In this document: positions 1 to 10,194 of the stretch, piece after piece
How the letters are laid out: each line of letters opens with the position of its first letter
Numbering within the stretch: the first letter of the stretch is position 1
NCBI GenBank assembly: GCA_012934845.2
Contig: WNNJ02001212.1
Span: 57,774-121,773 of the forward strand
Direction of reading: 5' to 3'
Source of the DNA: Pomphorhynchus laevis
Taxonomy: Eukaryota > Acanthocephala > Palaeacanthocephala > Echinorhynchida > Pomphorhynchidae
DNA length: 64,000 nt
Notes under the pieces: model-generated
What the model saw: the letters and a program-made list of their open reading frames with translations, nothing else
Databases searched by the model: none
Told to the model about the DNA's origin: nothing
Program-made: the position numbers and the translations under genes

Positions 1-407
1 TGATTGTATTATGGCCACTTCTAAAGTATGTATTGTTCATAAGATATACATGCCTTTAATAACGGTAATTATAGTCGATTTTGGTAAATTCACATTTGAA
101 CTGATCAAAAATATACCATGTGTTAGACTTTGGGGACATCAGGATGAATTGTCATGTTGCAAGGTATCGCCCTCGTTCTTCAACAAAGGCGATACGAGTT
201 TCTTTATCAATGTGGAATATTATTGTTTTGAAGCTTTCTTTTTAAGCAACACAGTTTTTAAGCAACACAGACCTAAAAGAAGTTTGCTATATAAATAACA
301 TACATTTCTTCCTGTCAGTTCAAGATTTTTTCTGTCAGCTCCAGGTTTTTCATGTAAGTTCCGATCGCTACGCTTGCGGATTGAGCTTAATCTCTCGATA
401 AAAGATC
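1..407. other. Left edge, no recognised gene
   Basis: An open frame at 11-298 (95 codons) has no motif I recognise and no convincing start context, so I do not call it a gene. Positions 300-407 lead directly into the ORF1 start of the LINE that follows and may be its 5' leader. Confidence 0.4.
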
Positions 408-1300
408 ATGCCTAGAAAAGCTCGATCTCAAATACCCGTTGCTGATCACGCATCTTCAACATCGGAATGCAATGATCGTTATACAAGTTTGGAAGTTGGA
501 TGCGATTGTAAAGACTATGACGTGTGGACCCTTGTTCGAGTTAAAACATTTGAACGCTCGATGTATCAAAGTAACCCGTTTACATGTGGTTTTTGTGCAT
601 CAGCAAAACTTTCACAGTTTTATGCGAGACAAAACTTTCCACTTTTGTCTCACATACGACTACTCAAACCAATACTGTTTTTGACGTTTCCCTCACATCA
701 ACACATGACTTCGCATCGTATAATCCCATTCTTGAACCTTCTCTCACAGACACTCATCGTTTAACTAACGATAAAACTTCCATTCATCTTCATCATACTA
801 GCAATGTAAACGGTAAAACTGCTCATATCGTTTCTCCTCTTTCATATTCCCCCATCTAAATACATCACATAATTCTTTCTTGGCTTCACGTACTACTTAC
901 TCTACCTTCCCCGTAGCACTTCTCAATAATTTACATCCTTTCGTCAAAATCATCTCAAGTCACATCTCCGATCAACCGATTCAACACTCAAATTTTGTCA
1001 CACATGATCCAACTTATCTTCATTATCCATCAAGCACCCCTGTCATTCCCACTTCTATCTGATCTTCTGCCTCTACTCATACCAGCTCTGTTCGTCCACC
1101 ACATCCACGTAATCAGTTTCCTTCGCGTAATCGCTGTATTATCATATCTAACTAAGAGCTTCCCGAAGAAGCTTTAAAGCTTCCTTAAAGCTTCTATCGT
1201 CAAATTTATATCCCCCGTTTCAATGTTTTTCGTTCTAATCATTTCATCAAATTAGCGTGTCATAGTCTTTAGTGATCTTCTACAATTTATGATGGGAAAA
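408..1300 (+). mobile_element. CR1/L2-like LINE, 5' fragment with decayed ORF1
   Basis: The frame at 408-764 starts with the same MP(R/K)KARSQIPV sequence as the copy at 47098. It carries the PHD-like pattern of this family's ORF1: C-x-C, then VWTLVRV, then FTCGFC. The frame then drifts through several phases over low-complexity Ser/Pro/Thr-rich ORF1 sequence up to about 1180. At 1195-1290 the text jumps to a short piece of the reverse transcriptase region (PPFQ..FRSNH..), which also occurs near 14620, so a large internal part is missing. ORF1 proteins of CR1-group LINEs bind RNA. This copy is dead. Confidence 0.8.
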
Positions 1301-1530
1301 ATGTGTTCCACTGGGTGGTAATAGTAGCCCAATTATAGCTGACTTATTTTTAAGCTTTATAGAATATGAAATTGTCCATAACTGTTTAAAAAAAATCTAA
1401 ACTATATAAATATATTAAATATATGTTTCGATGCATTGATGATATATGTGTATTTAATTCTAATAATTTTTATTTAATTTGTGAACAAATTTATCCAGCT
1501 GATTTGATCAGTTATGGAGGGTGTTCATGA
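1299..1530 (+). mobile_element. Penelope-like reverse transcriptase fragment
   Basis: One frame reads PLGGNSSPIIADLFLSFIE, followed after a short gap by FRCIDDICVFNSNNF. These match the paired signatures of Penelope-like reverse transcriptases (P-x-G-S-x-L-S-P-I-x-A-D-L-F, then R-Y-x-D-D-I), including the IYP that follows. The fragment covers only the catalytic core and sits between two pieces of a CR1-like LINE. It matters because several short hammerhead-like motifs in the window are of the type known from Penelope-like elements. Confidence 0.6.
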
Positions 1531-1589
1531 ACCATCCGATATTAATTCTTTCTCAATTACAAGCAGCACTTAACCAATATTGTCCAGAT

Positions 1590-3112
1590 TAGACGCCACC
1601 TCGGTATTAAACGCACCAATGCATTGTCTCGTACTTGCTCCTTCCTATTCCTCACCCTCCATCTAAATACATCTCATACTTATTTCTTCGATTCCCGTAC
1701 TCCTTACTCTACTTCCCCCGTAACACTTATCAATAATTTACATCCTTCCGTCAAAATCATCTCCAGTAACATCTCAGATCAACCGATTCAACACTCCACT
1801 TCTGTCACACATTTTCCAACTTATCTTTAATCTCCATCGAGCACCCCTGTCATTCCCACTTCTATCTGCTCTTCTGCCTCTACTCATACCAGCTCTGTTC
1901 GTCCACCACATCCACTTAATCAGTTTCCTTCGCGTAATCGCTGTATTATCATATCTAACTTAAAGCTTCCCGAATCTGCTACTCCACAATCTCGCCTCGA
2001 CGATGATGTATTTGCCTTTAGGTCTATCCTAGCAACCATTCTTCCTGGTGATAATCCATCCCTCTTCAATAATACCGCTCCTATATCGTTGATCCGTTTA
2101 AACAAGTCCACTAAATCCAATCATCTCATACCTCCATTCCCGAAAATCGTTTTCCGACATAGTTCACATGCATCCTTGGTACTTTTTCTACGTTTTTTAA
2201 ACTTCTTGCTACTTCATCTATATGTCGTATCTATCCTGACCGCACCCCTTCTGATATTGCCCAACTCAATTTAGCTCGCATTGAGAAACATCGACGTGAA
2301 ACAAACGGCGAGTCATCCTTATCAATCCGTCAAATCAACGAAAATTTTCACAATGTACACAAGAGGCCAAACATCCGATGGCGTCCCGTCTCTCCCTTGT
2401 CTTCTTTCCTAGTCGATCTAGCTTCTGATCATACTTTTAGTCTAAGTATTTTAAACGCTCGGTCCATTGTTCATAAAGCTGATCTGCTCCCAGATATCTT
2501 CGATCAATTATCTATCGATATTCTCTGCATTACCGAATCCTGGCAATGACTCTAACGATCTTGCTATTCGTCGTATATGTCGCACTGGTCGTTCTCTAGT
2601 TGTATCAGCTCGTCCAATTGTCTTTCCACATCTACTGCTTCTAACCATGGCGGTATTGTTGTTATTGCTCGTCACCCAACGTCTTTGCGCTAACATCCAT
2701 TACACTTCGTTCGAATTACTCATATGCAAATTATCAACTCATTTCCCTATTAAACTTGTGATTATATACCGTCCGGGCTCAGCCGCCCCTCACGTATATT
2801 CTTTAACGACCTTGCCAATCTTCTTTCTCACTGTTTATAGTCTTATACTCCTTCTTTTGTTCTCGGTGACTTTAACATTCGTCTTGATCGCCCGACTGAC
2901 TCTGACTCTATCACTCTAACTAATCTTTTTCTGATTTTAACTATAAATTACTTTCAAAAAGCCCAACCCATATTATCGGTGGTTCTCTCGACATCATTGA
3001 TGTTCCCAACTGCTTCAATGACTATACCTCCTCGTCAATTACTGATCATGGTTTGTCCAATCATTTCCTTGTCTTATTTCACTCTTACTCTTACTCGTCC
3101 CTATCCCCATCC
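1590..3112 (+). mobile_element. CR1/L2-like LINE, ORF1 C-half and endonuclease
   Basis: Positions 1624-2390 repeat the ORF1 middle and C-terminal region of the family (RCIII, then IRLNKSTKSNH, then IEKHRRETNGES and IRWR). From about 2395 ORF2 begins with the apurinic-type endonuclease domain: LSILNARSI, then IDILCITESW, later the NHGG region and the DH-type motif near 3050. The reading frame changes several times. The element ends abruptly at about 3112, where sequence of another LINE family begins. It is close to the copy at 47098-51345 but clearly older. Confidence 0.8.
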
Positions 3113-3114
3113 GA

Positions 3115-5035
3115 GCGTGGAATCGAATCCTTCAGATTTTATACTACCATTCGCAACAGGGTGACTTCTCTTAAACGTCAGAAGAAGCATCAATTCATTG
3201 CTGCCATATGTTCCTTGTCTCCTGTTGATCAAAAGAGACTTTTATAACTACTTAGCAACCGTAAGAGAGTATCGTCGTCAGTAAACTGTCTGGTTGATGG
3301 TGGGCGAAAATCGGTTTCTTCTCTTTCCATTGCCCATATCCTTGCCAAGAACTTTTGTCTCACTCGCAACTGATTTTCCCTATGTGATTATAACATTACG
3401 ATGGGCAATTCTTCTAACCAGTACTAGAATTCTAACCTCTACTTTGACCCGCTCGATGTTCTTAATATCTTATCGAAGCTACCGGCTAAAAATAGTTCAG
3501 GTCCTGATGGTATTCCTAGTATATTATTACGCAAAGTTGCATCGAATATATATCTTCCGCTTTTTGATATTTACTACTGGTCGTTGAGAACTGGCATAAT
3601 CCCAGATATGTGGAAGAGAGCATTAGTCATTCACGTTTTCAAAAAGGGGGATAAGGTAAATCCTTAAAATTATCGGCTAATAAGTTTGACGTGTATTGTT
3701 TGCAAGGTGATAGAGAAACTGATCCTGAGGTATATATCTTCTCATTTAAACAAATTCAATATTTTGTCTGATAAAAGCATGGGTTTAGAAAACATCAATC
3801 CACTTAAACTAATCTAACATTAGCACGCGAAAGCTGGACCGGTTTTGTCGAACAGGGGGTGCCGGTTGATGTCGTCTTTATTGATTTGTCCAAAGCTTTT
3901 GATCGGGTCGTTCATCCAATTTTACTGTGGAAACTTGGAAATTACGGATTCTCAAAGCACGTTTGTCTCTGGATACGTGAATTCTCGAGTAGACGTTCCT
4001 TTGCTGTGCGAGTTGGTGAGTCTCTTTCTGAATGGTTTTATCTCACTCAAGGTGTTCCACAAGGCTGTATCCTTAGTCCCACTTTGTTTAATATCTACAT
4101 CAACGAAATCGCTGAAAATGTTACATGCCAGTGCCTATTATACGCCGATGACATGAAACTGTGGTGCCCTTTATTTCGTGGTTGTTCTAGCTCTCCCCTA
4201 CTACAATCAGATTTGGATAAAGTTAGTAGTTGGTGTTCATCACACGGCTTAGTAATCAATGTTAGTAAATGTCGACATATGAGAATTGGTCAATCCCAAT
4301 TACCTTCCCCTTCTTATCAATTCAGCTCAACAGTTATCGAATCAGTAAATCACTTTACTGATCTAGGTGTTGTTATCTCCTCCAATTTAAAATCTCGTCT
4401 TCATTCTTCTGCGATTATTGCAAAATGCCGTAGAATTTTAGGATTTCTTCATCGAAACGTTGGACGACTTGAGCCAAAGGCTTTACGCATTGTATATTCG
4501 AGTCTCTTAAAATCACATATGCTCTATGCATTTCACGCGACACACCCTCAACTGAAATCAGAATTAAGTGAATTCGCCAACATATTGAGAAGAGCTACAC
4601 ACTTGGTTCCGGCAACTCGCTCCATTCCTTATCCAGTTAGACTAGAGACGTTGGGTATAAGATCTATTGAATGCGATCTGTTGATTGCAGATCTTACACT
4701 AGTGTGGATGTCGCTGCGCGTGCCTAACCATCAGTGTAAGCAGCTGTTCTGTCTTCGTGAATTCTCAATGTTACGTGGACACGAGCTATGTTCGAAACAT
4801 CGCTCAAAGCATCGAACAAATTGTACGACAGTGATGGATCGCGTCTGTAAACGATGGAATAGATTATCATCTAGTGTGATCAACAGCTCTTCTGCTGTGC
4901 AATTCAAAGAACGCCTAAAGCTTGACCTCGTGAACTCTTGACGTTTTTTTGCTTTTTTTTCTGTTTTTTTTACTCGATATGATGCTTCCTTGCAAGCTTC
5001 AGCTTCCTTGGAAGTCGACATATAATAATTTATAT
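3115..5035 (+). mobile_element. Rex1/CR1-like LINE, reverse transcriptase half
   Basis: The piece begins with the linker before the reverse transcriptase (RRVTSLKRQKK-like), then GPDGIPS near 3500, KRALVIHVFKKGDK near 3620 and the YRLISLTCI motif near 3670. From 3859 the frame is clean. The 3' end lies shortly after the stop at 4941; homopolymeric T tracts and AT-rich sequence follow. It lacks ORF1 and the endonuclease, which are replaced by pieces of the other LINE family just upstream. Confidence 0.82.
3859..4941 (+). CDS. LINE ORF2, reverse transcriptase C-terminal part
   Basis: This 360-codon frame holds most of a reverse transcriptase domain: DVVFIDLSKAFDRV (first catalytic Asp), GVPQGCILSP and LLYADDMKLW (catalytic YADD), then the usual WCSSHGLVINVSKC and the thumb/C-terminal region ending with RWNRLSSSV. 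There is no ATG at the beginning; the frame is open further upstream (GFVEQG before it), so this is the inside of a longer ORF2 rather than a gene with its own start. The function is target-primed reverse transcription of the element RNA. The long clean frame suggests moderate age. Confidence 0.85.
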   Translation: MPVDVVFIDLSKAFDRVVHPILLWKLGNYGFSKHVCLWIREFSSRRSFAVRVGESLSEWFYLTQGVPQGCILSPTLFNIYINEIAENVTCQCLLYADDMKLWCPLFRGCSSSPLLQSDLDKVSSWCSSHGLVINVSKCRHMRIGQSQLPSPSYQFSSTVIESVNHFTDLGVVISSNLKSRLHSSAIIAKCRRILGFLHRNVGRLEPKALRIVYSSLLKSHMLYAFHATHPQLKSELSEFANILRRATHLVPATRSIPYPVRLETLGIRSIECDLLIADLTLVWMSLRVPNHQCKQLFCLREFSMLRGHELCSKHRSKHRTNCTTVMDRVCKRWNRLSSSVINSSSAVQFKERLKLDLVNS

Positions 5036-6480
5036 ATAATATATCGTGCCCCTTGCTGTTTACTAAACTTAATTATGATATTTATTCGCGACATTCATTG
5101 TGCCAAGAGCTCACTTATTTTAACTTATGTAGCTCTCTTATCTCCAGTCTATTGTTTCTTGAGATCTACTATTGTCTCGGTCTTTTTTAATTTCTCTCTA
5201 AATCCTCTGTTATTCCTCACCATCGCCTTGTGAATAGTGCCGTGCTTATCGCTTTCGCCTCCGTTGTACTGATCACATTTCCTCTTGTATATCTAAACTC
5301 AACTGGCTAATTATGGAAAACCGCATTCTATTCCGTATCATTTGTATCACTTTCATCAAACTCGCGTTCTTATCTGCATCTAATTACACTTACCGAATTC
5401 TGCCTTACCTCAATAAATATTCGTTCATGTGACTCTTTTCTTCCCTATGTTACATCCTTCAAACACAGTATCCGCTATTTTTGTCCTTGATTCAATCATT
5501 CAAAATCTTTTAAACTGTCCCACACTCTCCTACACATTAACTATAACCTATTAATATTAATTATGCTTTCGTTCTTTGCTTCTTGACATTTTTTGTAAAA
5601 CGGTAAATTTGTGATAGCCACTTTCATAAACCAATTTTTTACTACAAATTATACATTACAGATACACTGAAATGTAGAAGTCAAGCATATATCCAATAAA
5701 TAACGCATATAGATGTATAAATTATAAACTATAAATTACATTACAATACACCTAAATATCGATCATATATCTACCAATTGCAAATTTTTGGCGCAAAATC
5801 AAAATTATTATTAATAAAAATTTGATTCTGGACATAGACCGTTTAGGTGAAAAATATCTTATTGTGAAATAGATCTTCTAGTTTTGTATAAAATATTTTA
5901 TTAGAATTAAGAAGTCCCTCAGCTGCATACTAAATTTTATGTTTTAAATATTTCGATAGTCACTATTATCTATAAAAATGGAATTCTGGTTTTCCTGAAA
6001 ATTTTTGGGGTAAAAATCCTTTATTGTGAACCATCTACTCTAATTTTACAAAAGACATATCAAGAATTGTGAATATTATTAGAATTTTAAATATTAACGG
6101 GTGAATATTACAACCTCTTATGATTCTCAATAGAAAATCACAATGTAGAATCAGTTCGAGGGGTATTCGCCCTAATGATTAACGTTGAAGAATCTGATAT
6201 CAGAATTAAAATGTATGTCAAATCGCTTTTCGAAATTGGTAATATATTTCAGGCACATCCTAAATATCTAAAGATTGCTGTGGGTTAAGACAATCGAGTG
6301 AACGAACTTGATTAGGGACCATACTCAGTAACCACCTTAAGGGTTATAAATTTTTAGATTCGAAAGTTGAAATCGTTTGTGCGGTAGACAGTCATTTCGC
6401 TAATGTTTTCAGTCGCTTATTGATAACCATAACACTGAACATGGTCAAGTGTAATGATAGTACGCTGACAATTGATCTAT
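5036..6480. other. Intergenic, AT-rich, no gene seen
   Basis: This stretch has short open frames only. The first part (5040-5420) may be the 3' untranslated part of the LINE before it, as it contains an AATAAA-like run near 5412. The rest shows no motif I can name. Confidence 0.5.
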
Positions 6481-6566
6481 CAAATTCACGTACTTATATC
6501 CAGATGGACAATATTCGCCATTCGATTTCTGTTCATGATATAGATATCATAACATTGTGTTAAACT

Positions 6567-6944
6567 ATGATCCATAATGTTTCTGACGAATTGATTGATA
6601 TCCCTGCATTTGATGAATTTCGTTCTGACCAAGTCAATAGTCGAGGTTGTGTAGTGTCTTATATTATACAAAATGAGCGTGTACTTTGTTTTGACAAACT
6701 CACTCATCACACATCCTGTTCAGAGCATCAATTTTTCTCTGGTACTAGCGAATTACCGGTTTGCGTCATATGCGGTCCGACATTTTCAATCTGTAAGTGT
6801 GCTTCAATAAAGAGAAAGTATGTGACTGTTCACAATATGTTATTCTTGATTACTTTAATTATCTTTATATTAATTGGAATAATAGTATATTATGGAAATA
6901 CGGATATTTTCAAAACAATTTCTAAACTTTTAAAATTTCCATGA
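6567..6944 (+). CDS. Unassigned ORF with C-terminal membrane segment
   Basis: This is a 125-codon frame. Its middle is Cys-rich (CVICGPTFSICKC), and near the end there is one strongly hydrophobic stretch (LFLITLIIFILIGIIVYY) that looks like a membrane anchor followed by a short tail. I do not recognise the family. The frame ends just inside the outer inverted repeat of the next element, so it may be a remnant of a larger element rather than a host gene. Confidence 0.3.
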   Translation: MIHNVSDELIDIPAFDEFRSDQVNSRGCVVSYIIQNERVLCFDKLTHHTSCSEHQFFSGTSELPVCVICGPTFSICKCASIKRKYVTVHNMLFLITLIIFILIGIIVYYGNTDIFKTISKLLKFP

Positions 6945-6981
6945 ACTATCAGGTATAGTTAAACGACAAAAAAAATATTTT

Positions 6982-7013
6982 GATATTTCGCTAGTAACTA
7001 CTAGCATCTTCAG
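6982..7013 (-). ncRNA. Hammerhead-like motif, minimal type
   Basis: Read on the minus strand it gives CTGAAGA, one extra T, GCTAG, a six-base loop, CTAGC, then GAAATATC. This is the normal order of hammerhead core, stem II and GAA strand. Stems I and III are not clear, so self-cleavage is uncertain. Such reduced hammerheads are known from Penelope-like elements. Confidence 0.45.
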
Positions 7014-7169
7014 AAGCTACTGTCTTCCCTCGAAAATAAGACAATGTCATAAATTCAACTTTTCGGAAAATGAAAAATGGCTAAATTGTCTCTAAAATAA
7101 GACAAAAAAACTTCGAAAATAAGACAAAAAGCTGTTTTTAATCATGAAAAAATCGGAAGTTTTCAATAT

Positions 7170-7460
7170 TTAATATATTGCTTCACCACTCGAGCTTTGA
7201 TAAATGAAACCTGGAGTTTTAAGATCTCTATCATAATAAAGTTTTATGTTCAAGTTATAGACTCCACTTGCTGCAAAAATTTCTAACTCCGACGCTTTGT
7301 TTCCTGCTATAAGTAAGACATTAATATATTCATCATCATATAGACCTTTTAATTCTTTAATGGAAGGAATATTTAAGGCTATATGATGTCTTACTTCTAT
7401 GTGCTTCTCAATGGTATCATAAAGGATTAAAGAAATTATTAAAAAAAAACGAATTTCCAT
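7170..7460 (-). pseudogene. OTU-like domain at the C-terminus of the Tigger ORF
   Basis: The sequence YDTIEKHIEVR, then ASELEIFAASGVYNLNIKLYY, follows the pattern of OTU deubiquitinase-like domains (Y..E.H..IR, then E.x.AA, then N.xI.x.Y). The N-terminal signature lies in the frame just before it (KDGNSFF). The two frames join across a run of nine T at about 7441-7449, so a one-base slip separates them. The usual catalytic Cys in DGxC is Ser here, and the frame ends (GEAIY) before a catalytic His would be expected. It would be an inactive or binding-only OTU fold. Confidence 0.5.
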
Positions 7461-7764
7461 CTTTACCTAAGGCCTTCCAATCTTTGAGATCTTGCACATT
7501 TTCTTCCAATATGAAATCACTATTGTTTTTAAAATCCTCAATCTCAAAATGTTCATCACTGAGTAATTGTCTCAAAGGCGCATGAAGTCTGCTCAAATCA
7601 AATTCTGATCCTAATATACCACAAACATCGAAGCTTTTAATCACCATTTCTTTGTCTAACGTATTAATAAAATCCCAACATATATCAGATACTTGTTTAT
7701 ACGATGGTCTCTTAATATTGCCGGATTTTGTTCGGTTATCGTCATCTTCAATTGCTTTTGACAT
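7417..7764 (-). pseudogene. Tigger transposase, C-terminal region
   Basis: The frame contains TKSGNIKRPSYKQVSDICWD, then VIKSFDVCGI, which match the region after the third catalytic Asp in Tigger/pogo proteins (KRPS...W..I....I..SF..CGI). It ends in KALGKDGNSFF, the start of the OTU-like domain. It is separated from the DDE part (7795-8325) by a frame break at about 7764-7795. Confidence 0.7.
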
Positions 7765-7794
7765 CCAGTCATTAATTTTATCTCCGTAGAATTG

Positions 7795-8325
7795 TTAGAA
7801 AGATCTGTTTATAGAGACATCGAGCATTTGTAATAACGGCGTCATTCCTTTTGGGACAAAAAGTATATAAACGTTATGTTTTTCGTATTTCTTGTCTATC
7901 TTTAGATGTGCAGAAAAAGAATCAATTATTACAAGAGTTGGCTCGTGTGCAAATCTTGTTTCGAATCTGGATAAAATATATTTTTCAAAGAAAGAACAGA
8001 CGAGATCCTCACTCCACATGCCCGTCTTATTGACGTCGACGTATATATTTCGATTGTTTGTTGTTGGTATCTTTTTTAAATTTGAGAAAAGGCAATGTCC
8101 GCCTAATATTTTACCATCTGCAGAGATTATGGGAGTAAAAGTAAATCTCGCATGAGTCGACGATGTCTTTGCTAATTTAACAGATTTTGAACCCTTTACA
8201 GTTATTGTCTTGTTGTTTTCCTGCTCGAAATATCTCGGAACTTGGTCAAAATTAATTATGTTTCTGGGTTTAATTGAGTGTGTCTTTATCAAGTTACGAG
8301 CAGCATAAATGAAATCTGTGGCCAA
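7795..8325 (-). pseudogene. Tigger transposase, DDE catalytic domain
   Basis: The 176-codon frame holds all three catalytic Asp of a DDE_1 domain: NFDQVP (first), LVIIDSFSAH (second) and LQMLDVSINRSF (third). The spacing and the QxLDxxxNxxF ending are typical of Tigger/Jerky/pogo transposases. The enzyme would cut and join the element at TA targets. The frame stops right after the third Asp motif. Confidence 0.85.
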
Positions 8326-8492
8326 AGATTTGGCATTCTCTGGAATAGTTCTACAAGATGTATGTGTACGAGATACAAGATTATGTATATTCTTAAATTT
8401 GTGTATAAAGCCGCTTGAGCACTTTAGATCTTGTATATTTAACTTTTGACAAAAACTAACTGCTTTTGCCTGTAGATATTTATCTTTAACTA

Positions 8493-8807
8493 CTAATCTT
8501 TATCATTAGAATCAATAACCCAATTAATAAGCTGTGTCTCTAATTCTTCACTTTGTGTTTTTTTACCAGGTTTGCCAACCTTTCTACATGCCAAAATAGA
8601 TTTTTTGGTATCTTGTAGTATGTCTAAAAACTTTTCCTTTTGATCCAGCCAACACTGAAACATCCTTGGTGTGATAGAGTGTTTTCTCGATATTTCTGAC
8701 TTTGTCTTGCTCTTCCCGTTTTCATCTAGTTTCTCATAATCCGCAATAACATCTAGCTTGTATTTAATTGTATAACTTTTTCGTTTATAGCTTTCTGTAA
8801 AAATCAT
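8493..8807 (-). pseudogene. Tigger transposase, N-terminal DNA-binding domain
   Basis: It begins MIFTESYKRKSYTIKYKLDV and continues with an AEYEKL-like helix, SEISRKHSI and MFQCWLDQKEK: a pipsqueak/CENP-B N-type helix-turn-helix, the part of pogo-like transposases that binds the terminal repeats. It is followed by a loss of frame between 8493 and 8325. Confidence 0.75.
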
Positions 8808-8966
8808 TTGGGGTGAGTAAAAATATTTTTTTATGTAAAAAAATTCTAAAATAAGACAAAAAAAATCCCTCTAAAATAAGATAATTTTTGTCTTATTTTA
8901 GAGGGAATGAGATTGTCTTATTTTCGAAAGAAGACAGTAGTAGTTAGCGAAATATATTAATATTTT

Positions 8967-8998
8967 CTGAAGATGCTAGTAGTTACTAGCTAAATATC
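8967..8998 (+). ncRNA. Hammerhead-like motif, decayed right-arm copy
   Basis: CTGAAGA, T, GCTAGTAGTTACTAGC, then TAAATATC. Stem II is perfect but the G of the GAA strand is T, so the core is broken. It mirrors the motif at 6982-7013. Confidence 0.4.
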
Positions 8999-9059
8999 AA
9001 TATAATTTTTTTGTCGTTTAACCATACCTGATAGTTTCTGGAAATTTTAAAATTTAAAT

Positions 9060-9530
9060 ACAGATCAGGATGGATATATTTATAATTTCTATATTTTATG
9101 ATAATGAATATGCTTTCATATCAAAACATCCGCCTATCGATGCACCGGATCATGATGCAATATCATTCAACGTCATCAAATGTCGTTAGAGAGCTAATAG
9201 CAACATGTTCATTCCTAAACGCCACTAGCGTAAGGTTTTATTGATAATTTGATTGATTACGTTTAAATACTAGAATTGGTAACCCTTGAATCATTTTGGG
9301 ATCACATCAAATGTTTCCTATTGCTCATTTCCGACTTGTTTTATTCGATACGGTCAACTCGCATTGGTCCCATCAATATACGACGTGTTTTGTTTGATAG
9401 TGAGCTTGTCAATTATATCAGAATGAGGAATTGTCTTTGGAACTATAGCCTTAATGACTTATGTTACTGCTCTGAATATACGAAATCGAGGCACTCCTGT
9501 ATTCGTTTACAAACATACAAATGATGCTGA
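9060..9530. other. Unassigned sequence between elements
   Basis: An 82-codon frame at 9276-9524 shows no motif I can name. The stretch ends where the 3' end of a minus-strand LINE begins. Confidence 0.4.
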
Positions 9531-10194
9531 TAGGATGATAAAATTATCAGTGGCAAATTCGTTCCAGCGCACGCTTACATGACCACAACAAAACAAAAAT
9601 GTAAATAATGTCAAGAAGATGTGAACGGAGGAGGTATTTGAATGTGATAAAGAAGGGAATCGCGGCGGACGTCGAAAGGGAGTTGATTCCAGGCGAGTGA
9701 GGCGGCGACGAGGAAGGATCGGAGACATAGTTGTTAGAGTAATTAGGAACGTAGAGTAAGAAGGTATGACAGGAACGCAGCGATAGCGAGCTGGGGCAAG
9801 TGTCGTTTAAGGAAAGTTGATGAACGATATGGAGCCGACAGCGATGAAACAAAAGTTACGAGAAGAAGGCGGAGTTTGATGCGGATGTGGATGGTGGGCC
9901 AGGAGAGTTGGGCAAGATATGGTGATGTGTGGTTGAAGTGACTGAGACGAAAGAGCACTTGAACGGCGGAGTTGATAATTCGTTGTAGGGTAGGATGATG
10001 GATTTTGGATAATTTGCGAAAAGGCTGAAGCAGTAATCGATTTTAGGGAAGAGAAACGATGAAATAAGAGACATACAAGAACGGAAGTCGATAAAGGGGC
10101 GGATACGGCGGATGTCACAAAGAATTAAGCTAGACGATCGGATCTTGTTGCGGACGAAGGGTTTAAGGGAAAGGTAACTATCGTAATTGAAGGC

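Larger units (their letters stand above)
7020..8937 (-). mobile_element. Tigger/pogo DNA transposon with both ends
   Basis: The left end CTGTCTTCCCTCGAAAATAA and the inverted right end CTGTCTTCTTTCGAAAATAA flank 1918 bp, with TA on both sides (7018-7019 and 8938-8939), the usual target duplication of Tc1/mariner-pogo elements. Inside both ends the word AAAATAAGACAA recurs (about 7033, 7097 and 7116; 8848 and 8872, plus inverted copies near 8890 and 8915), probably transposase binding sites. The transposase is on the minus strand: a helix-turn-helix N-terminus, the DDE domain, a Tigger C-terminal region, then an OTU-like domain. Frame breaks separate these parts. Confidence 0.9.
6925..9055. 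repeat. Palindromic repeat with hammerhead-like motifs, split by a Tigger element
   Basis: Positions 6925-7013 and 8967-9055 are inverted copies of about 90 bp, roughly 90% alike by eye (shared TAGTTAAACGACAAAAAAA and ACTATCAGGTAT). At the inner end of each arm lies CTGAAGA, a GCTAG/CTAGC stem and GAAATATC (one arm has T for the G). Between them sits a DNA transposon flanked by TA, inserted into a third partial copy of the motif. The outer repeat is thus older than the transposon. Its family is probably Penelope-related, by motif only. Confidence 0.65.

Noticed and set aside
4731-5021. 96-codon minus-strand frame opposite the LINE ORF2 end
   Set aside because: Antisense shadow of a clean 360-codon reverse transcriptase frame.
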